Shown here one piece after another: positions 45,099 to 64,000 of a stretch of 64,000 nucleotides of DNA. The stretch is from Moniliella sp. 'wahieum' (taxonomy: Eukaryota; Basidiomycota; Moniliellomycetes; Moniliellales; Moniliellaceae). The number at the start of each line of letters is the position of its first letter. The stretch's first letter is position 1. The notes under the pieces were generated by a model, which saw only the letters and a program-made list of their open reading frames with translations, was not told the DNA's origin and ran no database searches. Location of the stretch: assembly GCA_003971905.1 (NCBI GenBank), contig RSEE01000082.1, forward strand, positions 124,001-188,000. Direction: 5' to 3'. The position numbers were made by a program, and so were the translations under genes.

Positions 45099-46498
45099 TT
45101 ACTTAGTCTGCGTCGCGTCCTCGCCCGTCTTGTGGAGCTTGTGGGCGAGGCGATCCAAGAACGAGGGGTGGGTCTGCTTTGCACGCTCGTCATAGGCAGA
45201 AGAGTGCGTTTCGGTATCCTGCTCAGCCCCTCTGCGGCGACAGTACCAGGGCCCAAGACTTCCTCTTGCACCAGATCGCTTGGGCCAGACGACGCATCGT
45301 ACGTGCCGCCTCCGACGGGTTGCTTGGGAGCCGGATGGCCAGCTTCGAGTACCGGGTCCGCACCAGGAACACCCGAGAGAGCCGCCATGGGTTCCGATGG
45401 GGATGGCTCTCCACCCCCATGCTCATGCCCATGCCCATGCGCGTGGTGATGAGCGTGGTGATGGTCGAAACAGTACGTCGGATCCGTTTCATCGCGCGGC
45501 ACTTCATGTTTCATTCTGTTTTGGGCTGCAATCGCCTCGTTCCAATCCACCTCGACCCGAGGCAAGGAGGCTACCTCGTGCACCACGCAGTCCGATGGGA
45601 GTCGTGCGCCCTCACTGCCAGCGACCGAAGCGATCGAAGCGGCAGAAGCGACGGAAGGAGTTGTGCAGACCAACCGAAGTATTAGTGGCGTCTTTGTCAG
45701 TGTCGGATGAACAGGAACAGCGGTCTCCTTCTCGGCTCGCATTGCACCCACGGTCCCTGGTCCCAAAACCCGTTCCTGCACCAACGTGGTTGGGCCCAAA
45801 GCTGCATCGTACGTGCCACCACCGATGGGGTGCGTGCGGGTCTCACCCCATGTGGGATGGGCGGTATCCACGACGGAGTCGGGGGAGAGACATCCCCTTC
45901 GCATGTCGGTGAGAATGGTGGGTGAAAGAGTAGTTCTTCGGAGTAACATCTTGCGGTACCTCCTGTTGGAGTCTGTGCTGGGCCAACAAGGCAGCGTTAC
46001 GGTCCACCTCGACCTGAGGCATGGAAGCTACCTTGTGCACGACGCAGTCGGAGGGAAGGCCCGCGCCATCGGCCCGGTACCTGCAATGGTGTACGACTCA
46101 TGCAGAGGGTTCTCACTTGCCGCTGTCGTAGTCTTCTCTAAGGCCGGGTGGGGAGCCTTGGCCTGCTCGGCGCGCATAGCACCCACGGTCCCTGGGCCAA
46201 CACCGTCTCTTGCATCAAAATGGTGGGGCCAGAGGAGGCGTCGTACGTGCCCCCACCGACGGGGTGGGCGGGGCACCTCCTAAGCTCGGATCAACGTGTG
46301 CGGGTGGTTCAGCGACAGAGTCGTCCGCCAGCGCGTGGGCGTGCTTGTGCGGGTGATGGTGCGTAAACCATACGACGGAGAGTGAACGTCGCGCGGCACG
46401 GCATGTTCGAGCTTGTGCTGGGTTTAACACATGTGGGCACCTCCACCACTCTGCCCGGTCCTTGCTTTGGCCGCTGCCACATTCCCTGTCTTTGTCAT
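45099..46498 (-). CDS. Histidine-rich protein of three long repeats, unknown family
   Basis: Not recognised. Three repeats of about 430-510 nt are read on the minus strand. Each has (a) LPSDCVVHxVASxP-VEVD, (b) an amphipathic AQxRxxxEVPxDxT block (AQHKLEHAVPRDV, AQHRLQQEVPQDV, AQNRMKHEVPRDE), (c) a His cluster (THHHPHKHAHAL, THHSHRHAKG, DHHHAHHHAHGHGHEHGGG), and (d) GGGTYDAxxGP followed by LVQExVLGPGTVGAMRAE. The first repeat begins at (b). The copies of (d) lie at about 46245, 45812 and 45302. The proposed start MTKTGNVAAAKARTGQ is at 46498; the C-terminus SFLDRLAHKLHKTGEDATQTK stops at 45099. Frame slips separate some blocks. No signal peptide or membrane span is visible, so it is probably soluble. 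Metal binding by the His clusters and the conserved Cys is an inference. Confidence 0.6.
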
Positions 46499-46868
46499 GG
46501 TGCACTCGTAGCAAAAAGAAGACCAAAAAGTAGAAGTACTGAGAGGCCTTACGGTTGGGACTCTTAGTATAACTGTGGGAGGACTCGCCGGCGCCACCAC
46601 AGTGTCCGCGAGCATCACGCATCACACATCACGCATAACACATCACACATCGCGCTGTTCCATCCGCCTCTCGGCTAGGTTCTGCCCCTATCGAGCTGCT
46701 CTCATGTATCGGTCCATTCCTGTCACTGCCACCTTCACTCTCATTCTGCATTCAATTTCCATCTTCTCTCGTCGACCTCGACCTCGGTCCCCAGTCGCAA
46801 GCACGCACTGCATGGTAATCGCAAATCCAATGGACTGCACCATGGGGCACTTTTTGGCATAAAAAAGT
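46499..46868. other. Intergenic, His-rich gene promoter side
   Basis: Repeats of CATCACACATCACG type near 46610-46655. No gene recognised. Confidence 0.5.
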
Positions 46869-46963
46869 GGTCAATATGAGGCTTGAACTCATGACCTTGG
46901 CATCACCAACACTCCTGAATGGACATATTAGTACCACGCTCTGACCAACTGAGCTAATCGACC
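46869..46963 (-). tRNA. tRNA-Ile (anticodon AAT) with a 22-nt intron
   Basis: Manual folding of the minus strand gives a full cloverleaf: acceptor GGTCGAT/ATTGACC (one G-T), D stem GCTC/GAGC, anticodon stem TGGTA/TGCCA (one T-G), loop CTAATA-A with anticodon AAT, and T arm ATGAG-TTCAAGC-CTCAT. Mature length is 73. The 22-nt intron follows position 37, the canonical place. A and B boxes are intact. CCA is not encoded, as expected in eukaryotes. Confidence 0.92.
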
Positions 46964-50385
<3,422 letters not shown>

Positions 50386-50842
50386 GGAGGCGGCGGTGTG
50401 GGTGCGTGCCGCTGTGCTTCGGCGGGGGGCGGCTGGGCGATGACGTCGGCGGAGAGCCCAGCAGGCGGAAGGCGGAAGGCGGAAGGGGGCGAGTGACTGC
50501 CCCCCTGCGCGTCGCGTGGGCAGGCGCGGGGGCAGAGGGCCAGCAGACGCGCCGAAACGCGCCGAAGCAGCGCGTCGCCTTCGCACACCAGCCCAGTAGG
50601 GTTGCCATTAATGAGTACCCAGCAGTCCATGCAATGGCAGATCTACAACTGCCTCGATACAGGGCACGCGGGATGTGCATGCGCATGGGCATGCGCATGG
50701 GCATAGGGATAGGCATAGGCATGCGCATGAGGATGGGTGGGAAAAAGAGGAAGAGGATGAAAGAAAAAGGAAGGGCAGAGGATGATGAAAAGGGAGGCTT
50801 TAGGTGCGGTGCCTGGGACGGGGCAACGGGGGCAGACTATGA
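50386..50842. other. DEF1 promoter / kinase 3' region
   Basis: A GCATGGGCATGCGCATAGG-type repeat at about 50675-50735 lies upstream of DEF1. No other gene recognised. Confidence 0.5.
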
Positions 50843-56130
<5,288 letters not shown>

Positions 56131-58270
56131 GGCGGCGGTGGGGTGGTGGTGGTGGCGCGGGGCCACCGTGGAGCGCGGCGTGAACCGGGCGAGCATGCAG
56201 CCGCGCCGGCTGCGGCGTGCAGGCACACTGGCCCCCTGCCGTGCGCGCACCCGCTGCGCCACTGCCCCCGTGCGCTCCGCCACCGGCCGCCGATCGCCGG
56301 GCCCAAGATAGGCTTCCCGAAGCCCAGCCCCCGGCGGACGACAGGCAGCCGCACGCCTGGCTGCTTCGTCCGCCGGCTTCCCGCGCCCACACGCGTGTCA
56401 AGCCACCGCCTCCCGCGCCCGCCCCATCGCCAACAGCATCCCTCGGTTGGTGCCACCTCCCGCCGTGGGGGGCCGTCCTCGCCCTCACCGCCTGCCCCCC
56501 CACTTCCCCACTCTGCTGTCCCCACGTCACGTCAATCGGGACTTCGCAACGGCGGTCCGACCCACGCGCCCAACCCTGAGGGAGGTTGCCTGCTCGTAGG
56601 TTCAGCAGTGCAAGCATAGTATTACCCCAGACGGATCGGTTCCAGCAACTGCCCCCCCCCCCATTCAACGACATTTTATGACAACCGTTGGCAATCGAGA
56701 AAGGCGTACTTACCCTGTCAATGTCCACCCTCGCTTTTGTGTCCCTCCACCACGGCAGCTACCAGTCTGTAGTAGCCTTGCAGTTGTCCCCAAACAGGCT
56801 AGTAATTCAGGCAAACAGGACAGCGACACACTCTTAGTAGTAGGACCAGTTGAATGCCACTGGGCTAACATATCGACGACGTCCATATCGGACCCCTTGG
56901 GGGGTGGGTGAAATGCCCCCCTTCGTCCGGGCAGTGATGGGACTAAAAGTAAAAGCAGTGAATCGTCTATACCCCGGCCCATCTCACCATCAGGAGTCAC
57001 CGCGGGATTACCCACGGGGGGGGGTTGAACGTTGACGGGGAGGTTTGGACGATCTGGGGGGTATTAGGCGGTACGCGTTAGGGGGGGGGGGGAAGAGCGC
57101 ACCGTGGGGGAAGGGTGAGTTGAGTTGCACGCTGCTCCAATCTATAGAGAGCTCATCGACAAATGTCCGTACAGTTTTGCTTTCAGATTTCCATAATTGC
57201 CCCTCACTCCTTTGCTTGCCCCGTTCGGCTTGACCTTGGCGCGCCCCAGGCAGCTCCGTGAAGGCAGGTCAGGTTGGGGATAGGCACAGGAAAAAGAGGG
57301 CAGGTCGTCTCTCGGCTAGATGCAGGCGCCAGACGGCAGACCAGCTCGCCAATACATTGACTAAGTGTGAGCACTATCGTCTCTCTCAGTGCGAAGCACC
57401 AGAGAGGAGGCCTGCTCGGCAGTACATTCGGCTGCACCATGCTCAACACGGTGAGCAATGGGTCATCCACCCCTTCTTGCTGCGTCTCGAGCATCGTTAG
57501 TTCTATGTACATTCTACATGTGTTATCCATCTCTATATTTTGTGACCGTGTCAATGACAGCGCCTAAGGCTGGGACAAAGAAACGCTGCGCCTCAACCGA
57601 CCCGTTCATCCTGCGTGTGCTGCTTGGTAGCACCAACCCCTTTTAAGGAACCAGGGGAATCGCCAGGAGATCAGGACCCTCTCGTGACCACCATCGTAGC
57701 AATTGCAACGACCAGATTGACAACCACATGAAGAAGCGGATTCAACGTTCCACTGGCATACTAGTTCTACGTTCAATCTTTCGGTACATAAGCGGTCCAC
57801 ACCTGACCGTTACTGCATGCACCTCCTCCAGCACCTGCCCTGAACACCACACACACCAAACCCACCGTCGCAAGCTACAGACCCACCGTGCTGCCGGGGG
57901 AAAAACAGGATGAATCGGCATGATCAAGGTATAAAACAAGATGAATCTGCTGGTCAGTCCTTCCCGACCTGAGGCCGCCCCGCCCGCTGTCGGTGTGTGC
58001 CACCGCGGTTCGTGATTGGCTTACAATTGGGTGTGAAGAGAAACACGACCGTGTCCAGTATCCAGTGCCCTCGTCAAACGGACTACGGAGGAGACCGATG
58101 GGGACCGCTGGGGACCGATGGGGACCGATGAGGACCACTACGGCCGAGTGGCGAAAGCAACAAGACGATTGCGAGCGTCCGTCGTGGCGTGGCACATCAC
58201 CCCCCCCTCCTGGTCGTGATACGCAAACCAGCCACCCCCCGCCGCTCCCATCCTCCATTCCGCCTACCAC
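56131..58270. other. Intergenic with a retroelement 3' fragment
   Basis: About 2.1 kb with no gene I can support. It includes several C- or G-runs of eight or more bases and the LINE 3' fragment at 57549-57690. Open frames on both strands lack motifs. Confidence 0.55.
57549..57690 (-). mobile_element. 3'-end fragment of the LINE-like element
   Basis: Similar to 3226-3352 in the same orientation: TAAGGCTGGGACA, CCGTTCATC, AAGGAACCAGGGG, ATCGCCAGGA and ATCAGGACC all occur in the same order and spacing. Similarity stops where the coding part would begin, as expected of a 5'-truncated LINE insertion. Confidence 0.65.
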
Positions 58271-59944
58271 TCACGCCGTGCGCAAGCGGGAAGCGTAAAC
58301 GACCACCTTGGTGCCTGGTTGGGCCGCAGCTGCGCGCGGCCTGGTCCCCGGCGCGGGAGGAAGGGTGATGGTGTGAGAGCGACAAAATTTGAGGAGCAAC
58401 GCATCGCGTTTATGAGCGTCGGGAGCGAGTGGATGGAGGTAGGGCATGAGTTCTTCTTTGGGCCATTGGGGTCGGGCAGCAAAGAGCTGGGCAAAGCGTG
58501 TGGGTGCATGGATGGATAAGTCGCGCTCGGCCAGACGCACGATCCGTGTTCCTCCCGATGGACAGCTTCCGGTAGCAAGGGTGATGGCACGAGGTAGTGC
58601 TCCCCCTGGTGCGTGTGTGCACAAGTGTACGTCAGTAAGAAGCGAAAGAGAGAAAGAGAGAAAGAGATCAGTGGGGGTCAAGGGGACGTACATCGAGTAA
58701 AGAAAGCTTGGCTTCGTCGGTCCAGTTGGCGCCAAGCGCCTTTTGCCATTCACTCTGAAACTGGTCCAAGAGGATGCGCGGGCTTTCGCGGGTCAAACGA
58801 CGAAGTATGTGCGATCCCAACGTACGTGCAATGGCGGGCATGTCGAGGCAGACCGACGCTTCTCTCCATCCCCATCCTCATTCGCTTCCACTCCCGTACC
58901 CACCGCAGCGCCCGCATGGTTAGGATGGGCAAACCAACGAAAGAAGTACCACGGCCCGAGCAATCGCCGACGGTACCCCGGCCACTTGCAGTTCCGCCTC
59001 GGCTGATTGGAGCGTACCTTGTCGGCCGGGAAGGCGTTCATTTCGATGTGGGCGAGGAGCCGACGAAGAACTTCGTCGGCGAGGTACTCTGTGTCCACCA
59101 TCCGCGCATACCCATCCACCACCACCACCCGAGCCTCATCCAGTCCTACAGCCAGCTCCTCCGGGCTAGCCTGCACGACTGATCGGACGTGGTGCATGGT
59201 GTGCAGTCGGCGCGCCGGCTACTCGCACTCGGTCAGTACCTCGCTTGCACAATATGGAGCAGCAAGAAGCAACAAGGAAACGCAAGCGGAAGCACATACG
59301 TCGTCGTGGGGAAGAGCAGTGCGCTTGGTCTCTGCGCGAACGCCCCGGTAGGCCGAGGGGGCCAGTAGCTGCCGCAGCCGGTCCAGGCGGGGAGATGTAT
59401 GTTGAAGTTCGAGGGTGGTCGTGAGCGTAGCGCGAAGCGAAAGACCAATGCATTGGTCGGCATTGTCGATGGCTCGTGTGCGCAGGTTGCCGGCGGAGGT
59501 GCCGTCTGTGGTACGGGGTGGCGGTGGCGAGGGAAGGGTGCACGCCCAAGTCGCAGAGCATCATTGCATTGCTCACCGCCACGCCGCGGACTGTGTAGCT
59601 GGCATTGCGAGTGCACAGCACCGCCTCGTCGTTCTGACGGCCATTGATCGTCAACCTTCTTCGAGTCAGCGATGAAGAGCAAACAAGCAATAACAGCCAT
59701 ATCAACCCCAACAACAAATCCAACATACACCATCTCATCGTCGGCGCTATCGTCGGCGCTGTCGTACTCGTCGCCGGTGCCGTCGTCGGGGGGGGACGCT
59801 TGCGTTTGTGGGAGCCAGCCTGTTCAGACGCGCGTCGAGTAACGTGGCCACCTCCTTGGGCAGCTCGAGCAGCTGGTACTCGGACGAAAGGGACGGGTCG
59901 GAGAAGAGGGGGACCGGCTTCCCAAATGTCTGGGCAAAGGACAT
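58271..59944 (-). CDS. DCC1: Sister-chromatid cohesion protein DCC1
   Basis: Subunit of the CTF18-DCC1-CTF8 alternative clamp loader, acting at replication forks. Start MSFAQTFGKPVPLFSDPSLS, then YQLLELPKEVATLLDARL and, after an intron (donor GTGTATG, about 59727), LTINGRQNDEAVLCTRNASY, VRGVAVSNAMMLC (family motif), SPRLDRLRQLLAPSAYRG, and a winged-helix block VQASPEELAVGLDEARVVVV, DGYARMVDTEYLADEVLRRL. The C-terminal part continues with RTLGSHILRRLTRESPRILL, an intron (donor GTACGTCC about 58690, acceptor CACCAG), GEHYLV, and APTRFAQLFAARPQWPKEEL...DALLLKFCRS, the conserved C-terminal winged-helix end. Four or more exons; several one-base slips. It is divergent from MTQ1. Confidence 0.88.
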
Positions 59945-60215
59945 GGACGCGAGCGGGGGGACGAAGGCGGTGGGGTGGCGGGGGGATGCAGCCTCGCCGG
60001 AGCAGGGCGCTTCGCTCGGGTCGACGCGCCGAGCGCGACGCGTCCATCCGTCGCGACAATTTGATTTGATTTTCCATTTTTCATTTTATTTCACTCGTCC
60101 CTCCTGGCCGTTCCGGTCCGGAATTTTCGCCTCGACCGCCTCGACGTTTTCGCTTTCGCAGCCTTCGCTCGACCGCCTCGAGCTTGACCACCCTCCCTCG
60201 CTCGACGCGACGGCG
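59945..60215. promoter_or_regulatory. Divergent DCC1 / MTQ1 promoter
   Basis: 271 bases between opposed starts. It includes a T-rich stretch (about 60058-60092, TTTGATTTGATTTTCC) and a GACGCG-type site (CGACGCGCCGAGCGCGACGC, about 60019-60038) similar to the MluI cell-cycle box ACGCGT/ACGCG, which would suit a replication gene. Inference from motif only. Confidence 0.4.
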
Positions 60216-61600
60216 ATGGCAGCCGTGAGGCCGGTGGGGACGGTGCTCAGGAGACGCAGCATCTTTGACGATGGTGCGGCGTACATGCGCGCTCTCCAGC
60301 GGCGCCTGTGTGCAGCTCCCAACGCATGGACACCGACCGAAGCCCACATGCACCTCCGCTGGCTCGCCGAGGCCGTGGGCGTGCCTTGCTCCTTAGGCCT
60401 GCCCCTCGCCGCATGCGACAGCGACAGCGGCAGAACACGCCTCGCGCCCTCGACGCGCGCGAACTGCTGCGAAACGTACTGGCTCTCAAGGCCGGGATGC
60501 CACTGGCTTACGTTCTGCGCAGCGTACCCTTTGCCCACCTCGACCTCGCCATCCGACCGCCCACGTTGATCCCGCGTCCGGAGACCGAGGAGTGGGCCAT
60601 CCGCCTCGCCTCGCTTCTTCCGCCTCGGACTAAAGTGCTGGATCTGTGTACGGGCTCGGGCGCGATCGGAATTTACCTCGCTCATGCAACCGACGCCGTG
60701 GTGACCATGGTCGACGTATCCCCTCAGCGGTGGAGCTGGCGCAGGAGAACGTGCGGCGGGGTGTGGCCTGTGGAAGGGAGAGGGATCGAGAGCGGGTGCG
60801 GGTGCGGCAGGCGAAATCGAAGAGGGGGAAGGAGCGAGACCAGGAGCTGGAACGGGAGTGGAGGGGGAGAAGGAGGGGGGAGAGGGAAACGCATCCAGGT
60901 GCCCGCCCAAGGTGGTGCAAGCCGACCTGTTTGCTCCGCCGACGTTTGTGCCGGATGGGTGGAGGTGGAGGTGGTGGTGTGCAACCCGCCGTATGTGACG
61001 CCGGACGAGTACGACGAGCTGGACGAATCGGTTCGGGCAGGGAGGACCGAGGGGCGTTGGTAGGTGTGCGCCCGACACCTTGTGCTGGCCATCCCCATGC
61101 CTCTTCCTCCGACCCAATCCCAACCTCACTACCAACACCCACACCCAAGAAGCCCAAGAGCAAGAGCAAGCCCAAGCCCAAGAGCAAGAACAAGAGCAAG
61201 AGCACGACCACGCGAGAGGGTTGGCATTTTATCGCCGGCTGGCGCAGTGGTTCCGACTTTACTGAGCGGGGCAGCGAAGCCAGTGGACGCGCCTGCACCC
61301 GAGCACGTGCACGTGCTTCCCCAGGTGGTGGTGGAAATTGGTCCGACGCAAGCCAAGGAGGTGGAGGACATATTCCGTTGTGCGCGGCCGCCGCGCGCTG
61401 GCCTGCACGCCCACACGCACGTCTGGCAGGAGGCGGGACACGATCGCGTCGTACTCGTTTCCTGGCTTGCCTCCGCATCTCCATCTCCATCTACATCTAC
61501 ATCTACATCTACATCTCCAACTCCAACTCCAACTCCAACTCCAACTCCAACTCCAACTCCAACTCCAACTCCAACTCCAACTCCATCTACATGTACCTGA
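60216..61600 (+). CDS. MTQ1: Mitochondrial release-factor glutamine methyltransferase (HemK/PrmC family)
   Basis: N5-methylates the glutamine of the GGQ motif of the mitochondrial translation release factor, using S-adenosylmethionine. Start MAAVRPVGTVLRRRSIF, an Arg-rich presequence that fits mitochondrial import. Motifs in order: ALDARELLRNVLALKAGMPL, LIPRPETEEW (family entry), VLDLCTGSGAIGIYLA (SAM binding motif I), SAVELAQENVRRG, VVQADLFAPPTF, the catalytic NPPY in VVCNPPYVTPDEYDEL, EDRGALVG, GLAFYRRLAQW and VVVEIGPTQAKEVEDIF. A basic/acidic insert and a KSK-repeat (about 61140-61205) interrupt the domain. The frame after the last motif runs into a TP dipeptide microsatellite and stops at 61600. 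At least four one-base slips. Confidence 0.88.
61478..61585. repeat. Hexamer microsatellite in the MTQ1 3' coding end
   Basis: ACATCT repeats turn into TCCAAC repeats; in the MTQ1 frame they read Ser-Thr then Thr-Pro. Confidence 0.85.
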
Positions 61601-61972
61601 TCCAACCAACTCGAGTGGGAGAGGGAGGGGGGGGGTAAGAAGGACCCAAGTGCGAACCACAGAATGCAGTTCGAACAGCAGCAGCGTGACAGGGGGCCAG
61701 TGGCGGCGAAGGCAGGGGTGGGGGCGAGGGGCGCAACACCTAAAACCGGGACAAGCAAGGGAAAACAGGGACAACGTGCGGGTTTGACATGCGCGGGGGG
61801 GGGAAGGCAGGAGGGCATGTCGAGGATGCAGGGGCAAAGTAACAAAGCAGAGGGGGTGAGCCGTGGGCCGTGGCCACAGGCGAGTGACGCAGGGTGGGAA
61901 GCAGGATAGATACGGTCGGCGGGGACGGAGGCCCCCAAAGCAAGAGGCCGACTAAGAGCCGTGTTGGAAAGA
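61601..61972. other. Convergent MTQ1 / KCS1 intergenic region
   Basis: 372 bases between two 3' ends. G-rich, no gene recognised. Confidence 0.5.
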
Positions 61973-64000
61973 AAGGCCGCTAGAAGGGGAGAGAGAGAGG
62001 GAGAGAGAGAGAGAAAGAGAGAGAGAAGGTCAAGCAGTCGGACTGTTCGCTCGTCCTTCTCGTCCTTCTCCTTCTTTGGCCGTACCTGGAGCACTGGACG
62101 CGGTCGGGGCAGAGGAAGGCGCGCTGGGCGCGATCGGGGCAGGGGAAGGTCCACTGGAGCCCGCTGCAGAGCAGAGCGGGCCATCTTATCCAGAGTATCC
62201 TTGTCGGACACGTATCCCTCCTCGCCGCCGGGTGTGGCGCGGATCGGTCCAAAAATATCGTCAAACACGTTCTCGTCCGGGGCGCGCAGCGGCCCCAGAT
62301 CCGCCGGGTGCCCGCTGCGTCCACTGCAGCGCGAGCCTGAGGCGAAAGCGCAGCGAGCGCGGCGAGACCGAGCGCGAATGACGCGAACGTCGACGGAGCC
62401 AGGTAGGGTCGAGCTGGGTGAGCGCCTGGTGGCGCGCGGCATGGATGCGCGCTTGTCGCTCCGTTTCCCAGATGGCTTCAAAGGTGGCGGTGAGGTTCTT
62501 CAGGCCCCAGAGGTAGCCTGAATCGGGCCCATCGGGGTGCGAAGGCGCAAAGCGAACGACGGGACGCGAAAGCCATTCAGCAAATGCCTCCTCTTCCAAT
62601 GCATCCTGCGCCTCGTACAGCGCTTCCTTGTCGGCGTACAAGTCGGCCTGGGCCGACCAGGCGTATCGCTCCTCCTCCTCCGACTGGTTGGCCAAAGGGG
62701 AAACGAATTCTCCCCGGGCATACGATAGTCCTTGCCCGTGGTCGAGTGGGCAAAATCAATGATGCGAATTTTCATCTCGCCGCGGTGGGGTTTGGTATGG
62801 TGATGGTGGTGGTGGTGATGGTGGTGTTCCTTGCCCGGACGTGAGGGAGCACCTGCAGCCCCGGCAACGGTCCAAGCAGGGGGCACACCTGCCTTTCCCT
62901 CGCGTACGCGCCGCTCAAAGTGGTTCATCAGACGCGTCTGCGCCGCACAGTCGCCATCGTAGATGAAGAGAAGCGACGAGGCATAGAAGCGGTAGCCGGG
63001 CAGCTGGTGCACGATCCGAGCCAATTGGCGCAGCTGCGCCACAATGCCCGGCACATGATGGATGAGGAGCGCGGTGCCATTGTATAAAAAACCGGGCCAG
63101 GGCAGATTGGAACTCGGCAGGACGCACGGTGCGACCATAGTACTTGTCCTGGAACAGGTAACTCGAGCTTTCGCAGTTGAACACTTGCATCCCGCAGATC
63201 CTCGCTCCATGGGTCCGGGTCGTCGTTGCCGCCGCCTTGGCTGACTGCGACGCCCGCTTGGTATCGGTCGCATCGAGACTGTACTGCCGCATGCCCATTG
63301 AGGTCCAGCACGCACGGCGAACGCAGCCGGCCAGTCAAATCCTCCATCAACAAAAGTACCCCGATCGAAGCAGTTTCTCATGGCCGCCGGCATCGAGCCA
63401 AGAAAGGTGCGTGCCCTCCCTCTTCTCGTGGGCCACAGGCTCTTCTCTCTCCCTTTCCTCCTCCCCTCCCCTTCTCCTTCCCTTCTCCTTCCTCCTCCCC
63501 TTCCTCCCCATTGTGCTCCTCAGCCAAGTCCAGTGTTGAACGGGGGGGAGTAGGCATGCCCTCGGATGGATGCAGGTCGTCCATTTCGAACATACCATCG
63601 TGTCCAGCCGGCAGGACAGTTTCCCTCCTCTCCCCCACCTCAGCTGGTTGGGAATGGGAAGGTGGGGATGGGGCTGAAGGAGAACGTGTCGGAAGGGCGT
63701 CCCTGCCCGGGCGGTAAGGGGTCGATCCCTCGGACTCGTAGGCGCCGAAGGGTTCGGGGACCGGATGGAGGTGTTGGAGGAAGCAGGAGTGAGTGGGTGA
63801 GGGGGAGGAATGCGAGATGGCGCAGCAACGGGAGGAGGGGTGCGCCTACGTGGGTGCTCTGCCGACATGGAAGCATGACCGCGCTCGGTCGACTGAGCTC
63901 GGCTGGTGGATCCGGGGCGGGTGGAGGAGTGGGAGCGTGAGTGGCTCGACCCAGCACGGGACGAATGCGTGCGTCGACGAGCAGCAGCAGTCGGGTCGCG
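61973..64000 (-). CDS. KCS1: Inositol hexakisphosphate kinase (KCS1/IP6K type), 5' end outside window
   Basis: Makes inositol pyrophosphate (5-IP7) from IP6. Seen right to left: an acidic/Glu-Gly-rich segment (about 63530-63420), GVLLLMEDLTGRLRSPCVLD (about 63330) with the inositol-kinase PxxxDxK region, MGMRQYSLDATDTKRASQ (about 63300), RICGMQVFNCESSSYLFQDK, YYGRTVRPAEFQSAL, LPGYRFYASSLLFIYDGD, then MKIRIIDFAHSTTGKDYRMP (catalytic IDFAH) and HPDGPDSGYLWGLKNL. LEDLTG and the RxCGMQ/Y motif place it with IP6Ks. A His run of about ten residues (62775-62830) sits just before the IDFAH motif. At PCVLDL-N/MG the reading frame lacks two bases that would give the family's DLKMG, so the lysine may be present in truth. 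The acidic C-terminus (DENVFDDIFGPIRATPGGEE) ends at an uncertain stop. Confidence 0.85.

Overview
The window is nuclear DNA from a filamentous or yeast-like fungus of the Dikarya. A basidiomycete is my best guess, and it is only an inference. The evidence is the gene set: a chitin-synthase-III activator of the SKT5 type, YTP1, DEF1 with a CUE domain, a DH-PH-CNH Rho1 exchange factor, a POM1-type DYRK kinase, a KCS1-type inositol pyrophosphate synthase, an OPT transporter and a sedolisin. Short introns of 60-250 nt with GTGCGT/GTACGT donors and a high GC content fit the same reading. No rRNA, CRISPR array or virus-like element was recognised.

Layout. 1-2.4 kb: a makorin-like CCCH/RING E3 ligase (minus, running off the left edge) is divergent from an OCIA-domain mitochondrial protein. 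3.2-6.1 kb: one LINE-like retroelement with a reverse transcriptase and a restriction-like endonuclease. 6.1-20 kb: a gene-poor block of visibly lower GC that contains a damaged OPT oligopeptide transporter, a possible tRNA-derived SINE and small repeats. 20-24 kb: SKT5/CHS4 (minus) and YTP1 (plus) share a divergent promoter. 24.8-26.6 kb: an unknown coiled-coil protein. 27.8-38.2 kb: a minus-strand run of DBR1, a sugar transporter, MCR1, a secreted tripeptidyl-peptidase, an unresolved reading frame and ATX1. 38.9-44.3 kb: the Rho1 GEF (plus). 45.1-46.5 kb: a histidine-rich protein built of three long repeats that I cannot assign to any family. 46.9 kb: a tRNA-Ile gene with an intron. 47.7-56.1 kb: DEF1 and a very large DYRK kinase gene. 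58.3-61.6 kb: DCC1 and MTQ1, divergent. 62-64 kb: a KCS1-type kinase running off the right edge.

Two properties recur. Almost every conserved gene changes frame by one base at or beside its most conserved motif, often in a mononucleotide run, in places no intron can explain. The same density in housekeeping genes (DBR1, MCR1, MTQ1, DCC1) points to base-calling errors more than to decay, although the OPT gene may be a true pseudogene. Many genes also carry their own in-frame hexanucleotide microsatellite that encodes a dipeptide run (AQ, AP, VQ, AE, SG, TP, LA).

The genes do not form one pathway. SKT5, the Rho1 GEF and the DYRK kinase all bear on cell-wall growth and polarity, while MCR1, the OCIA protein and MTQ1 are mitochondrial. 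The best candidate for something undescribed is the histidine-rich repeat protein at 45.1-46.5 kb.
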